Origin: Paenibacillus shirakamiensis
GTDB taxonomy: Bacteria > Bacillota > Bacilli > Paenibacillales > Paenibacillaceae
Direction: 5' to 3'
Assembly (NCBI RefSeq): GCF_017874255.1
Contig: NZ_JAGGLD010000001.1
Coordinates: 744,001-808,000, forward strand
DNA length: 64,000 nt
Under the pieces are notes generated by a model. That model had not been told where the DNA came from and made no database searches. It saw only the letters and a list, made by a program, of their open reading frames with translations. Below, piece after piece: positions 26,302-33,911 of the stretch; position 1 is the first letter of the stretch; each line of letters begins with the position of its first letter. Made by a program: the position numbers and the translations under genes.

Positions 26302-26487
26302 ATGGAGCAGATAGAAGACTTTGAATTATACGAGAAAGACTTTGATAAATGGCTAGAGATTGGACGAGCTGCCTTTGCGGCTGACGCTCAAGAGGTAATG
26401 GACGACACCAGCAAGGATTGGCCGGATCGAATTCGGGCAGCGGCTGAGTTCAAATATAAGCAGATGGAGGACGGACAAAATGCCTAG
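26302..26487 (+). CDS. small acidic hypothetical phage protein
   Basis: 61 aa, helical and acidic (EQIEDFELYEKDFDKWLEIG). GGAGGCAGG precedes the ATG. It overlaps the next gene by eight bases. Not recognised. Confidence 0.6.
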   Translation: MEQIEDFELYEKDFDKWLEIGRAAFAADAQEVMDDTSKDWPDRIRAAAEFKYKQMEDGQNA

Positions 26488-26755
26488 AGAAGCATACAGA
26501 AGGACTGAGGACTTTCGGAGTCGTAACAAACTGCTCATCGCTTGTGAGGAAATGGATTTCACATGGAGTGATAGCGAAGTTAAAGAATTTGTATCGATGT
26601 GGAAAGCAGGTATAAGCATTGAGCAAATGGCAGCCAAATTCGAGCGTGATCCAGATGAGGTGTTGGTGCTTGCTATAGACCGTTGCAGAGCAGATAGCAT
26701 AGGTAAACGTTCAGGCGGCGCAAGAGGGGTTGTTTCAGAGGGGGTAGCAGTATGA
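26480..26755 (+). CDS. hypothetical phage protein, possible helix-turn-helix
   Basis: 91 aa. The segment DSEVKEFVSMWKAGISIEQMAAKFERDPDEVLVLAIDR looks like a helix-turn-helix unit of a type common in Bacillota phages. It overlaps the resolvase start by four bases (ATGA). Function unknown. Confidence 0.62.
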   Translation: MPREAYRRTEDFRSRNKLLIACEEMDFTWSDSEVKEFVSMWKAGISIEQMAAKFERDPDEVLVLAIDRCRADSIGKRSGGARGVVSEGVAV

Positions 26756-27264
26756 GGTTCGTAGGTATAGACCCTAGCACTAAAACAGGCATGGTGATCT
26801 TGGACAGGGACGGGCGATTGCTAGATAGCTTTGAGGTAACGGCTAAGGGGACTGATCCGGAAAGGATGCTAACCATTGTAGAAAGTACATTGGAGAATAT
26901 CGAAGCAAACGACTTAGTGGTTATAGAGGGCTTTGGATTCGCTTCCCAATCAGGATTTTTACTTGGAGGAATTGGCTGGGGAATTCGCATGGAACTCTTT
27001 GCTAGAGGAATTAAGTATCTCGAAGCAGCTCCAACAGCACTGAAAAAGTATGCCAGCGGTAAGGGAAACACCAAGAAGGATGAGTTGGCAGTACACATTT
27101 ATAAACAGTGGGGTTTCGAAAGCAAATCAGATAACGTCCGTGATGCTTTTGTATTGGCTCACATAGCCCGTTCTATCCGAATGGGTACTGCTAGCACAAA
27201 ATACCAGCAAGAAGTTGTACAGGCCATTTTAGAGCCTCCAGTGAAGCAAAAGAAAAGAGCATAG
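26752..27264 (+). CDS. RuvC-like Holliday junction resolvase
   Basis: 170 aa RNase H-fold nuclease. Active-site acidic residues are D7 (GIDPS), E59 (VVIEGF) and the D127/D131 pair (SDNVRDAFVLAH). It matches phage RuvC proteins in length. It is placed between replication and late genes, where resolving replication joints before packaging is the usual role. ATGA coupling with the gene before it. Confidence 0.85.
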   Translation: MRFVGIDPSTKTGMVILDRDGRLLDSFEVTAKGTDPERMLTIVESTLENIEANDLVVIEGFGFASQSGFLLGGIGWGIRMELFARGIKYLEAAPTALKKYASGKGNTKKDELAVHIYKQWGFESKSDNVRDAFVLAHIARSIRMGTASTKYQQEVVQAILEPPVKQKKRA

Positions 27265-27347
27265 AGGGTAAAGGGATCGGTCTCGGCCCCGTTGCGCCCT
27301 AAAATAGAACTGATGTTTGACTAAATACAAATTATGGAGGTATAAAC

Positions 27348-27908
27348 ATGAACTTATCACCGCTTTTTGAAATGCAAAGGGAACTAGATAAACGGATCGT
27401 CAAAGAAAAAGAATTAGAAGGACAAGACCTATTACCGCAAAAAATTCTAGCACTCCAAGTGGAGCTAGGCGAGTGTGCGAATGAGTGGCGAGGGTTCAAG
27501 TTCTGGAGTAACCGCCAACTGCCAACGGAACCTGAATATAACTGGAAGCCCAATGAAGATGGATCTAATCTCATCTGGGAAACAGTCTACGGGTACAAGA
27601 AGCACCCACTCCTAGAAGAATACATTGACTGCCTGCACTTTATATTGTCGATTGGACTAGAAATAGAAATCGACATACAGGAATTCGGATTTGTAGCTGT
27701 GGTACGTGATACAACAAATGAAAATTTTTTAGCGCTATTCGAGAGGATTAGTGAATTTTCTTTGGATCCAGATGATTGGAACTATGAGCAGTTGGTGGAT
27801 AGATTTTTTGGTCTTGGAGAAATGCTTGGCTTTAATTGGGAGCAGATTGAAGTTGCCTATAAAACTAAATGGGAGATTAATCAACAACGGCAGACAAATG
27901 GATATTAA
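27348..27908 (+). CDS. dUTPase-like all-alpha NTP pyrophosphatase
   Basis: 186 aa. The MazG/dUTPase-2 helical core includes ALQVELGECANEWRGFKFW (~41-59) and the metal-site EEYIDCLHFILSIG (~92-105). Such enzymes hydrolyse dUTP or related nucleotides and keep uracil out of phage DNA. It has its own GGAGG site. Well matched to Bacillota phage dUTPases of this type. Confidence 0.85.
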   Translation: MNLSPLFEMQRELDKRIVKEKELEGQDLLPQKILALQVELGECANEWRGFKFWSNRQLPTEPEYNWKPNEDGSNLIWETVYGYKKHPLLEEYIDCLHFILSIGLEIEIDIQEFGFVAVVRDTTNENFLALFERISEFSLDPDDWNYEQLVDRFFGLGEMLGFNWEQIEVAYKTKWEINQQRQTNGY

Positions 27909-27952
27909 TAGGCCGAATCAGGACGGTCACTACCTATAAGGGAGAGATAACA

Positions 27953-28336
27953 ATGAAGGTTGCAGTTAACAAATGCTTTGGAGGATTCGGCTTATCCCAT
28001 GAGGCTATGTTGAAACTGATACAGCGTGGATGGAGAGTGACCGTATACAATCACGAAATGGAAATCGCTGATCCTGACGCAGATTTAGTTGATATTACAA
28101 GCATACCCGGGGAATTTTGTCGGCAGGGAGACAGTCCTTATAACTTTACAACTAAAAGGGATATAAATACTCTACGTACTGACCCGGATATCATTGCCGT
28201 AATTGAAGAACTGTGTGAAAAAGCAAGTGTTAATCACTCAAACGTACAAATCGTTGAAGTTCCTCATGATGTAGTGTGGATAATTCAGGACTATGACGGG
28301 TTTGAACATATTGCAGAAGTGCATCGGACTTGGTAG
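27953..28336 (+). CDS. conserved phage hypothetical protein
   Basis: 127 aa, alpha/beta. The pattern VNKCFGGFGLSHEAM and then DADLVDI, followed by KRDINTLRTDPDIIAVIEELG-like sequence, is common in Bacillota phages without known function. GGGAGAG precedes the ATG. Confidence 0.65.
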   Translation: MKVAVNKCFGGFGLSHEAMLKLIQRGWRVTVYNHEMEIADPDADLVDITSIPGEFCRQGDSPYNFTTKRDINTLRTDPDIIAVIEELCEKASVNHSNVQIVEVPHDVVWIIQDYDGFEHIAEVHRTW

Positions 28337-28439
28337 AAGCAACAGAGGGGAGACATCCCCTTTAACCACTCTATAACAAGGGATAACCCTATCCGGCTGA
28401 GCAGCAGACACATTACGCCAAATAGAAAGGAAATAAATC

Positions 28440-29015
28440 ATGAACTTGAAAGATACAAAGATATTCATTCCTGAAATACCTAAAGAGTGGGAGCGCAGGA
28501 CTCGTTCAGGTCATACAAACACTTGGAATGATCCTTTTCATAGGAATGGATTGCCGGAGGTCAGCCTTGAACCTCCAATGAGAGGACTTTACGCCGAAAG
28601 ATTTGATGATGGATGGTATTGGGTTTGTGGGTGTAACAAGTGCCTAGGGAATGGACAATCATACTCTTACATCGTCTGCGAAGACCATAACAGATGCGTA
28701 ACATGTAACACTCATCGTAAGGATTTAACGGAGACTCCTTGGGGACATCCAGACGGATTTGAGTGCCAGCCCTGCACTGCTGACAGAAAAGAAGAACTCA
28801 AGTTAGCAGCTCTAGCTCGTGCAAAAGAGTTAAATCTAGATGAATGGGATCATTACAGAGAAGATAAAATCATATGCCCCGTTTGCTTCTCAGAAAACTC
28901 GAATGATGATATGCATCAATCAAACGAATACGATTTGGCATGTTCGGTATGTGACACTGAATTTGCTGTCGAAGTTGAATATGACCCCAAATATACGTCC
29001 AGCTTAAAAAAGTAA
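28440..29015 (+). CDS. hypothetical phage protein with zinc-ribbon motifs
   Basis: 191 aa with four Cys pairs: CGCNKC (~75), CVTC (~94), CQPC (~113) and a C-terminal ribbon CPVC...CSVC (~145-165). This suggests two or three zinc sites. No catalytic motif seen. AGAAAGGA lies upstream. Confidence 0.6.
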   Translation: MNLKDTKIFIPEIPKEWERRTRSGHTNTWNDPFHRNGLPEVSLEPPMRGLYAERFDDGWYWVCGCNKCLGNGQSYSYIVCEDHNRCVTCNTHRKDLTETPWGHPDGFECQPCTADRKEELKLAALARAKELNLDEWDHYREDKIICPVCFSENSNDDMHQSNEYDLACSVCDTEFAVEVEYDPKYTSSLKK

Positions 29016-29100
29016 TGTCACAGTTCGAAGAAATTTTGCGATAGGCTAAACGGCCCTCTATCGACAGAATAACCCCAACGCATTGTGGGCCGTATAAGGG

Positions 29101-29328
29101 CTTTATCTATCCATACAATATTTTCAAGCAGTTTATGACGGGACGAAAACGTTTGAAGTACGCAAGAATGACAGATCATATGCAGTCGGTGATGTTTTGG
29201 TATTGAAAGAATGGGACGTGGAATACACAGGAAGTGGGATCGTCAAGACGGTAACTTACATGCTAGATAATCCTATTTACGTTAAAGACGGCTATGTAAT
29301 TATGGGACTTGGGGAGGTAGTGGAATGA
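29101..29328 (+). pseudogene. DUF3850 (ASCH-like) protein, start missing
   Basis: The open frame reads YFQAVYDGTKTFEVRKNDR, then VGDVLVLKEWD, YTGSGIVKTV and DGYVIMGLGE, the body of a DUF3850 RNA-binding-like protein. A TAA lies just upstream and no start codon with a ribosome binding site precedes the FQAVYDG region, so the first ~8-10 residues are lost. It ends TGA overlapping the next ATG. Confidence 0.62.
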
Positions 29329-29588
29329 GTAGAGATATTAAGCCTTCTTTTGAAGAAATAAAAATCGAACTTGAGCCTGAACAAAGGTTCTTTTACCAAA
29401 GAGACTCAGATGGAGACATAGTTTTGGTGGATGAGATACAGATATTCGCGTATGCCAAGCAAATCACTTTGTTCGGTACTCACTTCTCAGTGGATTACGA
29501 GGACAAAACAATTTTAAAGGCAGCGGATCGTAGCTTTATGAACTTTGAAATGAATCTATTAGGGGAATATTCAGATAGCGAAGGATAA
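29325..29588 (+). CDS. hypothetical phage protein
   Basis: 87 aa acidic protein (SRDIKPSFEEIKIELEPEQR). It starts on ATGA with the DUF3850 stop and has GGGGAGG upstream. Not recognised. Confidence 0.6.
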   Translation: MSRDIKPSFEEIKIELEPEQRFFYQRDSDGDIVLVDEIQIFAYAKQITLFGTHFSVDYEDKTILKAADRSFMNFEMNLLGEYSDSEG

Positions 29589-29632
29589 CGGATGACTGAC
29601 CTGTTACCCCTTACCTGAGAGGGAGGATACAC

Positions 29633-29986
29633 ATGACACCTGAACAGTTATTGGCATTGGAGCCGGGCAGAGAGTTGAACAGATTGGTTGCTCTTAAGGT
29701 AATGGGATACGAACAAAGCAGATTTCAAGTTGGGTATGTAAGGAAAGGTGCTTATGCCACATACCCAAAGCATTATAGCTCAGACATATCCGCAGCATGG
29801 GAAGTAGTGGAGAGGTTTCCCATCGTTAACTTATCCAGAATAGAAATATTTGAAGGGAATTATCATCATGCGGTTGAGATTTATGCCGATTCTGAGACTA
29901 ATGAACCTTCGATGGTGGAGGCACATACCGCCCCTGAAGCCATATGTAAAGCAGCTCTATTAGCAGTAATGGATAAGGAGGAATAA
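29633..29986 (+). CDS. BC1872 family phage ABA-sandwich protein
   Basis: 117 aa with the usual start MTPEQLLALEPGRELNRLVA and the end TAPEAICKAALLAVM, diagnostic of the Phage_ABA_S family. Its function is unknown, but it is frequent in Bacillota phage early regions. GGGAGG precedes the ATG. Confidence 0.78.
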   Translation: MTPEQLLALEPGRELNRLVALKVMGYEQSRFQVGYVRKGAYATYPKHYSSDISAAWEVVERFPIVNLSRIEIFEGNYHHAVEIYADSETNEPSMVEAHTAPEAICKAALLAVMDKEE

Positions 29987-29988
29987 AC

Positions 29989-30384
29989 ATGCATCCAAGG
30001 GACAGGGAAGCTCTATATAATTCGATCAAAAGATATCTGGGTGGGGAGGAATTTACCCACTTTGACCTAAAAATCCTTGTTGGAAAGTTACAAGAATCAG
30101 AACAGGAATTTAGAACACAGCTTACTGAACTGGAGCAGGAATATGACGAACTTTACAACCGGACGAACGCAATACCTTGGATAAAGTACAATCCAGAGAA
30201 TCCACCAACAATGAAAAGTAAATTCCTTGTTATTGATGATGAGAATCAAATCCTTACCGCAATTATAATCGAGGGCCATAAGTTCGGACTAGGCTGGTGG
30301 GAAAGCAACGGGAGAGGATATGTCGGCGGTGTAACCCATTACGCAGAACTCAACCTACCTGAGAGGGAGGATACAGAGACATGA
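29989..30384 (+). CDS. DUF551-like phage protein
   Basis: 131 aa. An N-terminal coiled coil (KLQESEQEFRTQLTELEQEY) is followed by a C-terminal DUF551-like unit: AIPWIKYNPENPP and VTHYAELNLPE. Function unknown; often found in phages. AAGGAGGAA precedes the start. Confidence 0.68.
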   Translation: MHPRDREALYNSIKRYLGGEEFTHFDLKILVGKLQESEQEFRTQLTELEQEYDELYNRTNAIPWIKYNPENPPTMKSKFLVIDDENQILTAIIIEGHKFGLGWWESNGRGYVGGVTHYAELNLPEREDTET

Positions 30385-30839
30385 GAGCAACTGAGGAAGA
30401 CTACGATTTAGCAGCATCTAAAGGCATAAAGCGGTCTACATTCTACAGTCGTGTCTATATATTGGGCTGGGACAAGGATCGTGCGATGAATACACCAATA
30501 TGTAGACGTAAAAGCATTTGGATACACTGGTCTAAAGCTGCAACCCAAAATGGTATCGGATATAGCACATTCATGACCCGTGTACACAAGGGATGGACCC
30601 GTGAAGAGGCAGCAACAATTCCGCTATACGAGTCAAATGATTTGCTAAAAAAGCGGCGTAAGTATTCTATTAAACTACTAAAGCAAGCAGAGCAAAACGG
30701 TATAAGCCGATCACTGTTTTATCATCGTATAAAGACCGGAGTAACTCCTGAAGAGGCGGCCACGTTACCGAGATACGCCAATCGTCCTAAGACAACATTA
30801 AGGAGCAGAGAGGAGAGCCAGCATGCAAGTAGTAGCTAA
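30381..30839 (+). CDS. phage protein with three helix-turn-helix-like repeats
   Basis: 152 aa built from three ~45-residue repeats: AASKGIKRSTFYSRVYILGW, AATQNGIGYSTFMTRVHKGW and AEQNGISRSLFYHRIKTG. Each ends in (E/D)xAxxxP. The repeat unit resembles a helix-turn-helix. DNA-binding is inferred. It starts four bases before the previous stop. Confidence 0.7.
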   Translation: MRATEEDYDLAASKGIKRSTFYSRVYILGWDKDRAMNTPICRRKSIWIHWSKAATQNGIGYSTFMTRVHKGWTREEAATIPLYESNDLLKKRRKYSIKLLKQAEQNGISRSLFYHRIKTGVTPEEAATLPRYANRPKTTLRSREESQHASSS

Positions 30840-31011
30840 GATATACTTCGTATGGACTCAAAAGGCTGAAGAAAAACATCCGGAAAGGGTAGCAGGATCA
30901 CCTGTATGGGATAGATATAAACATAAGGCACCTGCAAGTATGCTGGAATCCGGTGATATTGTGGACCTCCACGATTACGAAGGGCAAACAGACTTATTCA
31001 GTTTTGTATAA
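30823..31011 (+). CDS. small hypothetical phage protein
   Basis: 62 aa (QVVAKIYFVWTQKAEEKHPERV...). GAGAGGAGAG precedes the ATG. It overlaps the previous gene by 17 bp. Not recognised. Confidence 0.58.
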   Translation: MQVVAKIYFVWTQKAEEKHPERVAGSPVWDRYKHKAPASMLESGDIVDLHDYEGQTDLFSFV

Positions 31012-31027
31012 AGAAAGGAGGATTCAC

Positions 31028-31471
31028 TTGGAAGTAGAGCAATTATCATTGGGAATTTATAAAGTCAATGAGGAAGAGACAAGAGTGGCTGTCGAAAAGT
31101 ATTTGCTCCAAGCAAGAGAATATAAAGTAACGGAGTACATTCCTGAAGAACCTAGCATCACAGCATCCTACTCAGATATGCCGAGAAGCTATACAGGTGT
31201 TACAAGTGATCAAACAGGCAATCTAGTAACTCGTATGCTAGACGAGGTAGAACGCCGCAGAAAGCACGTTGAACGGGCTGAGAAAGCCATTGGTCGGTTA
31301 GGGTGGAAACAACAGAAATTAATTCGCGCTAGATATATGGACGAAGATGATGCATGGGATTATGACACAGCTAATCAGATAGGGTACAGCGAACGCCATT
31401 ACAGACGGATCAAATCCATAGCTATTTATCGATTGGCTAGCACATTAGGTTTGATTGTGTTAAAAGAATAG
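31028..31471 (+). CDS. ArpU-like phage late transcription regulator
   Basis: 147 aa. The C-terminal half (QQKLIRARYMDEDDAWDY with NQIGYSERHYRRIKSIAIYRLASTLGL) is a sigma-4-like helix-turn-helix found in ArpU/RinA-type late regulators. The TTG start at 31028 follows AAAGGAGG. It sits at the end of the early operon, directly ahead of the tandem repeats that look like its target. Confidence 0.78.
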   Translation: MEVEQLSLGIYKVNEEETRVAVEKYLLQAREYKVTEYIPEEPSITASYSDMPRSYTGVTSDQTGNLVTRMLDEVERRRKHVERAEKAIGRLGWKQQKLIRARYMDEDDAWDYDTANQIGYSERHYRRIKSIAIYRLASTLGLIVLKE

Positions 31472-31476
31472 ATTCG

Positions 31477-31509
31477 TGTCCGCTTTTTGTCCGCTTTATG
31501 TCCGACTTA
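31477..31509 (+). promoter_or_regulatory. three 11 bp tandem repeats, putative late activator site
   Basis: TGTCCGCTTTT, TGTCCGCTTTA and TGTCCGACTTA at exact 11 bp period, so all on one face of the helix. A -10-like TATGAT follows at 31526. Binding by the ArpU-like protein is inference. Confidence 0.65.
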
Positions 31510-31589
31510 TGGACAAAGTACCTGTTATGATTGTATTGTGGAAAATCGATTTAGGATGTCTGTCACAAGGATATCATATCACGTCTAAC

Positions 31590-31614
31590 AGGCTGGCTTA
31601 TGCTGGCCTTTTCT
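31590..31614 (+). terminator. hairpin downstream of the late promoter
   Basis: AGGCTGGC-TTAT-GCTGGCCT with two G-T wobbles and a T-rich tail. It may end the early transcript or act as a late attenuator. Confidence 0.55.
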
Positions 31615-31837
31615 TATGTTGCGGATGATTCTAAATGACTTCCTTACAAAAGGTAATCATAGCCAATCCTTTAAAGAAGAATAAGACTAAGAGTAAGTTA
31701 GTAAGATGGGCGAAAGATAAATAGGCTTAAATGGATCTAACTTTAAATAAACTTCTAAATAATTACATATAATAGTTTATATTTACAATAATTCCTGTTA
31801 TAGTATATTTTGTAATAAAAAACTAGGAGGTTTTCTA

Positions 31838-32473
31838 ATGAAAAGATTGATTACTTTATTACTGTCTATTTGTATGTTGGTTAGCGTTCCTATTGCCGCT
31901 GTTGCTGCAGAAGGAAATGAAAAGGCTTCACCTGTGCTAAATGAAAGAGTTGTTAGTATTTTAAAGGAAAATAATGTCGAATTTCAGATTGTAAATGGTA
32001 ATATAAAGTTAGTTGAAACATCTCCTCAAGCAGTTGCTAAAGCCAATGGTTTAATTTCCCAACAGGATCAGTACTCTACAAGAGCTACTTCTTATCCAGG
32101 TCCATGGGTGCACGAGAAATTGAATGACATTTATAATTCGAGAAAGTTTCAAGCTGCAACGAAAACGGCTTTGGCCGCAGCGGTTATTGAATGGGCAAAA
32201 AATATGGGGATTCCAGATCCGGTTAAAATATCTGTAGCTGCTGCTGGCGGTTTTGCGGCATATTATTTTATCAATACAGATAAAGAAGATTTATATTTTC
32301 TTATTAAGTATTACTATCGAGAAATTGGAAAAGGATTCTTTACTGAAAATGGTACTTTCATAGGCGATTACGAGATAAAAAAAGAAATAAGAGTTACTAA
32401 AAATTCTAATTATACTGGTGGTAATGTTGAAAATGATATTAGAAAATCGACAATTGTCGATCCTTGGTTCTGA
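31838..32473 (+). CDS. secreted accessory protein of unknown function
   Basis: 211 aa with a clean signal peptide (MKRLITLLLSICMLVSVPIA, cleavage near AVAA-EG). The mature part has a pro-region-like helical start, a hydrophobic middle (~105-140, TALAAAVIEWAK and ISVAAAGGFAAYYF) and a C-terminal half rich in Lys, Asn and Tyr. AT-rich compared with phage neighbours, it sits between the regulator and terminase and is followed by a small membrane protein. This is a lysogenic-conversion position. A bacteriocin-like or toxin role is only a guess. Confidence 0.68.
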   Translation: MKRLITLLLSICMLVSVPIAAVAAEGNEKASPVLNERVVSILKENNVEFQIVNGNIKLVETSPQAVAKANGLISQQDQYSTRATSYPGPWVHEKLNDIYNSRKFQAATKTALAAAVIEWAKNMGIPDPVKISVAAAGGFAAYYFINTDKEDLYFLIKYYYREIGKGFFTENGTFIGDYEIKKEIRVTKNSNYTGGNVENDIRKSTIVDPWF

Positions 32474-32489
32474 GAAGAGATGATCAAAC

Positions 32490-32645
32490 TTGAAATACTT
32501 AATTACTTTTATTCTTAATTTTATATTGGCTTCCTTCATTTACGAAGAATCCAATTTTGTAAGACCTTTAATACAATCCCTTTTAATAACGATTTTGATT
32601 ATAATAACGGATATAGTTATTAAACGTAAAAGGGAAAAAAAATAA
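32490..32645 (+). CDS. small two-helix membrane protein
   Basis: 51 aa with a TTG start, two hydrophobic segments (LITFILNFILASFIY; LLITILIIITDIVI) and a basic C-terminus (KRKREKK). It lies 16 bp after the secreted protein gene. The size and location would fit an immunity protein. Not recognised. Confidence 0.5.
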   Translation: MKYLITFILNFILASFIYEESNFVRPLIQSLLITILIIITDIVIKRKREKK

Positions 32646-32818
32646 TTATAAGCTGATTTAAATATTATGCGGTATGGATTAAGGCTACTCCTTCGAGTGG
32701 CCTTTTCTAATTTGTTATTCATAACCTATGTATAGCTGCCTCTTTAGTGGGGCGGTATCTTATGAAGGAAAATCCTTCCTAATGTTGAATTATGATGTTA
32801 TAAGGAGGTGATTTTTAT

Positions 32819-33076
32819 ATGAGTACAAATGAAAAGATGAATGAAGAAGAAAGAGAACTTTGGAGGAACAAGTTAGATGAGATGCGTAGTTCTGTTTATG
32901 GACTAACTACGGAGTTTGAAGAAAATCTAACATATCTTACTAAGAATAAACATCTGTACAATGAAGAAATGTTTAAATTCTTGATTGAGCAGATTAAGCA
33001 GGCAGCAATAGAAGGAGCAGAACATAGTTCTAGGCTAATAGAACAGGTTACTATGATTGAAAAAAAAGAGATCTAA
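32819..33076 (+). CDS. small helical hypothetical protein
   Basis: 85 aa, charged, predicted coiled coil (KMNEEERELWRNKLDEMRSS). TAAGGAGGTG precedes the ATG. Terminator right after it. Function unknown. Confidence 0.62.
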   Translation: MSTNEKMNEEERELWRNKLDEMRSSVYGLTTEFEENLTYLTKNKHLYNEEMFKFLIEQIKQAAIEGAEHSSRLIEQVTMIEKKEI

Positions 33077-33078
33077 GT

Positions 33079-33104
33079 AAAAGCACCCTAGTAGGTGCTT
33101 TTTT
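33079..33104 (+). terminator. Rho-independent terminator
   Basis: AAAAGCACC pairs with GGTGCTTTTTT around CTAGTA, followed by a T run. Confidence 0.85.
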
Positions 33105-33149
33105 AATCTCTATTAATAAATTTTTACGCCACTTTTGCTGGTCTCATAT

Positions 33150-33268
33150 GCCAGTCCTCCAATAACCGTGACCACAACGGGTAAAGAGTGGATCGTGGAG
33201 GCCACCGCTGCCTAAGTAAAGCGGCTACTACATAATTAACCAGACCTCTTTAATAGAGGTTTGCTTTT
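33150..33268 (+). ncRNA. possible structured RNA ahead of the terminase genes
   Basis: CCTCCA (33156) pairs with TGGAGG (33196), enclosing CCGT (33166)/ACGG (33177). CCGCT (33205) then pairs with AGCGG (33220). A terminator-like hairpin, AGACCTCT/AGAGGTTT plus T run, is at 33242-33268. No reading frame fits. The identity is unknown, and the call rests on the nested pairing only. Confidence 0.45.
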
Positions 33269-33362
33269 ATTAATCTATTGTAGATAATTTATGTTCATCT
33301 AAATCTCTACTTATATGTCGCCAATGGGCGGCTTTTTTATTTGCATAGAAAGGGTGAAGAGA

Positions 33363-33911
33363 ATGGCATTGACAGCCAAACAGAAAACATTCGTACAAGA
33401 ATACCTGATTGACCTCAATGCCACTCAGGCAGCGATCAGGGCAGGATACAGCATGAAGACAGCTAGAAAGATAGGACAAGAAAACCTAACGAAACCAGAC
33501 ATCCAGCAAGCCGTACAACTGGCTATGAATGAACGATCCCAGCGAACTGAGATCACTGCCGACATGGTCTTAAAAGAATATGCCAAGTTAGGATTTAGCA
33601 ACATTACCGATTATCTGAAAGTTGAAGAGAAAGAGTTTAAGACAGAATCAGGAACTCAGTTATACAAAACCGTGGAGATATACGAAACGGATTATATAGA
33701 TCGTTCTAAGATGGATGCAGTAGCCGAGATTAAACAAACCAAAGAAGGTATATCAATTAAGTTGCATGATAAAAAAGGCGCACTTGATAGTATAGCCCGA
33801 CACCTTGGTATGTTTGTAGATAAGGTACAACATAGCGGTAATGTGGATCTGTATAATCCCTATAAGGATCTAACTCCTGAAGAGTTGAAGAAGTTGATAC
33901 GTGATGGTTGA
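33363..33911 (+). CDS. phage terminase small subunit
   Basis: 182 aa. The N-terminal helix-turn-helix reads LTAKQKTFVQEYLIDLNATQAAIRAGYS and KTARKIGQENLTKPDIQQ, the classic terminase_2 signature. The C-terminal part (LDSIARHLGMFVDK; NPYKDLTPEELKKLI) contacts the large subunit in relatives. GAAGAGAATG gives the start at 33363 rather than 33315. It recognises pac/cos DNA. Confidence 0.93.
   Translation: MALTAKQKTFVQEYLIDLNATQAAIRAGYSMKTARKIGQENLTKPDIQQAVQLAMNERSQRTEITADMVLKEYAKLGFSNITDYLKVEEKEFKTESGTQLYKTVEIYETDYIDRSKMDAVAEIKQTKEGISIKLHDKKGALDSIARHLGMFVDKVQHSGNVDLYNPYKDLTPEELKKLIRDG

Larger units (their letters stand above)
31472..31837 (+). other. noncoding region between the regulator and the secreted protein gene
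   Basis: 366 bases without a convincing gene. It holds the 11 bp tandem repeats, the TATGAT box, the hairpin at 31590 and an AT-rich stretch from ~31690 that probably carries the promoter of the 31838 gene. Confidence 0.5.
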
